A program made the translations under genes and the position numbers. The notes below the pieces were generated by a model. That model made no database searches. It was not told where the DNA came from and worked only from the letters and a program-made list of their open reading frames with translations. Below, in pieces: positions 12,219 through 14,123 of a DNA stretch of 14,123 nt. Position 1 is the first letter of the stretch. Each line of letters opens with the position of its first letter. The stretch is from the NCBI GenBank assembly GCA_009784145.1, contig WRCI01000028.1:1-14123 (forward strand), in the 5' to 3' direction. Source of the DNA: Methanobrevibacter sp. (GTDB lineage Archaea > Methanobacteriota > Methanobacteria > Methanobacteriales > Methanobacteriaceae).

Positions 12219-13910
12219 ATGGAAAAACCATGTCGAATAATAATTGAGGATATTTTAGAAGGTAAATTATCTACAAGACGTGATTTAGAAATAGCTAAAC
12301 GGAAAATCTGTAGAGACTTTAATCTTCCAAAATTTATTAGTAATATTGAAATATTAAAATATGCAACTGAAGAAGAAAGAGAAATAGTGTCTCATGTTCT
12401 TAGAAAAAAACCAACTAGAACCATTTCTGGAGTAGCTATTGTAGCTGTAATGTGTCATCCTCATAAATGTCCTCATGGAAGATGTTTTTATTGTCCTGAA
12501 AGTGATGTTGCTCCACCTAGCTATACTGGAGAAGAACCTGCAGCACTTAGAGCAAGAATGTTTGATTTCCATCCTTACACTCAAACTTACAATCGACTTC
12601 AGCAGTTATCTACAGTTGGGCATCCCATAGATAAAGTAGAACTTATAATTATGGGTGGAACTTTCCCTTCTAGAGACTTATCATATCAAGAATGGTTCAT
12701 CTCACAATGTTTAAAAGCTATGAATGATTTTGGTGGATGGGATGAAGATAAAGTAAGTATTAAAACATATTTTCCAAATGATTATGTTTTATTAGAAGAA
12801 GTTCAAAAAGCTAATGAAATAGCTAAAGTTCGATGTATAGGAATGACTTTTGAAACAAGACCTGATTACTGTAAACAAGAAGATGTTGACAGAATGCTTA
12901 ATATTGGAGTTACAAGAGTAGAACTTGGTGTTCAAACAATTTATGATAATGTTTATGAAAAAATGGAAAGAGGACATAGTGTTCAGGATGTAATTGAGGC
13001 AAATCAAATACTTAGAGACTCTGGAATTAAGGTAGCTATGCACTTTATGCCAGGACTCACTTCATTTCAAGAAGAAAATATAAGTACTGGAGAATTCCCA
13101 AATTCTGAAGAAAATTCAAAAACAGAAAAAATCCCAAATCCAGAAAAAGATTACGAAATGTTTAAAGAAGTTTTTCAAAACCCAAATTTCAAACCAGATA
13201 TGTTAAAAATATATCCTTGTCTTGTAACAAAAGGATCTAAACTTTATAATCTATGGAAAGAAGGAAAATATACTCCATATACTGATGAGGAAGCCGTTGA
13301 TTTAATTGTGAAAATTAAAAAAACCCTTCCTAAATGGGTAAGAACTATGCGAATCCAAAGAGATATTCCTGCAAAGCTAATAGAAGCAGGAGTGAGAAAA
13401 TCAAATCTTGGTGAGCTAGTTTATAATAGACTTGAAGAAGAAACTCTAAATTGTAAGTGTATAAGATGTAGAGAATTAGGTCACAGAATAAATAAATCAA
13501 AAACAAAACTTGAAATCAATATTGATGATTTTAAATTATTTAGAGAAGATTATATAGCTACAGGTGGAAAAGAGATATTTTTGTCTTTCGAAGATGAAGA
13601 AGAAACAACTTTAGCTGGTTTTTTAAGACTGCGTTTTCCATCTCCACAAGCTCATAGAAAAGAAATTACAAAAAATACTGCAATTGTTCGAGAACTTCAT
13701 GTTTACGGAAATATGTTAGAAATAGGTTCAAAAGGAGAAACTGCTGGTCAACACACAGGTTTTGGTGAAAAACTCCTTTTTAAAGCAGAAGAAATAGCTC
13801 GAGAAAACAATAAAGATGAAATATTAATCACAAGTGGAATTGGAGCTAGAAATTATTATCGTAAGTTTGCTTATGAAAGAAAGGGTCCCTATATGGCTAA
13901 AAAATTGTAA
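12219..13910 (+). CDS. elp3: Elp3-type tRNA uridine-34 modifying enzyme (radical SAM plus GNAT)
   Basis: The 563-residue archaeal Elp3 is predicted to attach a carboxymethyl-type group to C5 of wobble uridine in tRNA, using S-adenosylmethionine and acetyl-CoA. The radical SAM domain carries C84-x4-C89-x2-C92 (CPHGRCFYC) for the 4Fe-4S cluster, with an additional Cys79, then [34 protein letters not shown] and [10 protein letters not shown] zinc/cysteine segment [12 protein letters not shown] (411-422) precedes the GNAT acetyltransferase domain, with [10 protein letters not shown] (511-520) and [12 protein letters not shown] (542-553). Archaea lack the other Elongator subunits, so it works alone. 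Residues about 281-305 are an unusual polar insert in the radical SAM part. ATG at 12219 follows AGGAG (12206-12210) by eight bases. It is the only plus-strand gene here. Confidence 0.94.
   Translation: MEKPCRIIIEDILEGKLSTRRDLEIAKRKICRDFNLPKFISNIEILKYATEEEREIVSHVLRKKPTRTISGVAIVAVMCHPHKCPHGRCFYCPESDVAPPSYTGEEPAALRARMFDFHPYTQTYNRLQQLSTVGHPIDKVELIIMGGTFPSRDLSYQEWFISQCLKAMNDFGGWDEDKVSIKTYFPNDYVLLEEVQKANEIAKVRCIGMTFETRPDYCKQEDVDRMLNIGVTRVELGVQTIYDNVYEKMERGHSVQDVIEANQILRDSGIKVAMHFMPGLTSFQEENISTGEFPNSEENSKTEKIPNPEKDYEMFKEVFQNPNFKPDMLKIYPCLVTKGSKLYNLWKEGKYTPYTDEEAVDLIVKIKKTLPKWVRTMRIQRDIPAKLIEAGVRKSNLGELVYNRLEEETLNCKCIRCRELGHRINKSKTKLEINIDDFKLFREDYIATGGKEIFLSFEDEEETTLAGFLRLRFPSPQAHRKEITKNTAIVRELHVYGNMLEIGSKGETAGQHTGFGEKLLFKAEEIARENNKDEILITSGIGARNYYRKFAYERKGPYMAKKL
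13096..13151 (+). repeat. 36-bp-period duplication within elp3
   Basis: tcccaaattctgaagaaaat at 13096 and tcccaaatccagaaaaagat at 13132 match at 16 of 20 bases, 36 bases (12 codons) apart. They encode FPNSEEN and IPNPEKD. The second copy is the expected start of the conserved helix, so the first copy and the spacer look like the inserted material. Confidence 0.6.
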
Positions 13911-14015
13911 TAATTATTTAAATATTTATATGAAGATTATTAAAAAAGAATTTTATTGTATAAAGTAAATAAAATTAAATTTCATGGAAATTCATCACAC
14001 CTGTTAAGTTAAGGT

Positions 14016-14033
14016 TCTTTTGTTTTTATTTTT
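14016..14033 (+). terminator. T-rich tract downstream of elp3
   Basis: The run tcttttgtttttattttt contains T4, T5 and T5 tracts on the plus strand, about 105 bases after the elp3 stop and just before a probable convergent gene. This suits an archaeal oligo-T terminator. Confidence 0.4.
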
Positions 14034-14123
14034 AAAAACTTCGGCGATTATTAGTTGGATTTTTTCTTGGTGGAGTATTTTCAGGGCGTTCGTATTTTTT
14101 TGTGCTGGTATTGGTGTAATGTC
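14032..14123 (-). CDS. Possible 3' end of a minus-strand gene, cut by the window edge
   Basis: From the right edge to a TAA at 14032-14034, one minus-strand frame is open for 29 residues and reads as a Pro/Asn/Arg-rich tail (KKYERPENTPPRKNPTNNRR). The GC content of this stretch rises clearly above that of the intergenic DNA and falls again just after the stop, as expected at a gene end. A second minus frame is also open from the edge to 14004, so the frame is not certain, and CGC/CGA arginine codons are unusual here. The product cannot be named. It would be convergent with elp3. Confidence 0.35.
   Translation of the reverse strand, partial: HYTNTSTKKYERPENTPPRKNPTNNRRSF

Noticed and set aside
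12354..13043. Minus-strand frames of 76 and 83 codons inside elp3
   Set aside because: Antisense shadows of elp3; Ser/Phe/Cys/His-rich composition and no initiation signals.

Overview
The window looks like chromosomal DNA of a methanogenic archaeon of the order Methanobacteriales, most like Methanobrevibacter. The evidence is the very AT-rich sequence with extreme AT-only intergenic DNA, an archaeal/eukaryotic-type ribosomal protein (S17e), GHMP-type archaeal shikimate kinase, archaeal Hel308 helicase, archaeal Elp3, a DUF2098 protein and short methanogen-type thioredoxin and PRC-barrel proteins. The species is an inference.

Layout. From left to right: an AT-only repetitive edge (1-496); a leftward cluster read as shikimate kinase, chorismate mutase, rps17e (497-2018); a membrane-anchored CapA-like metallophosphoesterase (2163-3179); moaC followed by hel308 (6045 down to 3383); a GT4 glycosyltransferase (6338-7492); cbiD (7783-8946); a CPYC thioredoxin/glutaredoxin-like protein (9283-9525); a six-helix DUF308 membrane protein (10136-10627); DUF2098 and PRC-barrel small proteins (10981-11610); and a 36-codon acidic ORF (11924-12034). 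All of these lie on the minus strand. Elp3 (12219-13910) is read divergently on the plus strand, and the right edge probably carries the 3' end of another minus-strand gene.

How the genes relate. Shikimate kinase and chorismate mutase act in the same aromatic amino acid pathway and are 13 bases apart. MoaC (molybdopterin) and CbiD (cobalamin) serve cofactors of methanogenesis. Hel308 and Elp3 belong to DNA repair and tRNA modification. This is a core chromosomal neighbourhood, not a mobile island: I see no transposase, integrase, phage gene, CRISPR array, toxin-antitoxin pair or defence gene.

What is unusual. I do not see a convincing new multigene system. The most notable signal is structural: nearly every intergenic gap carries short tandem repeats with a different unit (about 15, 18, 20, 23, 31, 45, 66 or 74 bp), and several arrays run into the stop codon of the preceding gene. 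The same process seems to have reached coding DNA: a 27-bp triplicate in cbiD and a 36-bp-period insertion in elp3. Other points are a capA start that seems to need a non-canonical AUA codon, a likely leaderless cbiD transcript, an operator-like inverted repeat beside the glycosyltransferase TATA box, and the unrecognised 36-codon ORF.
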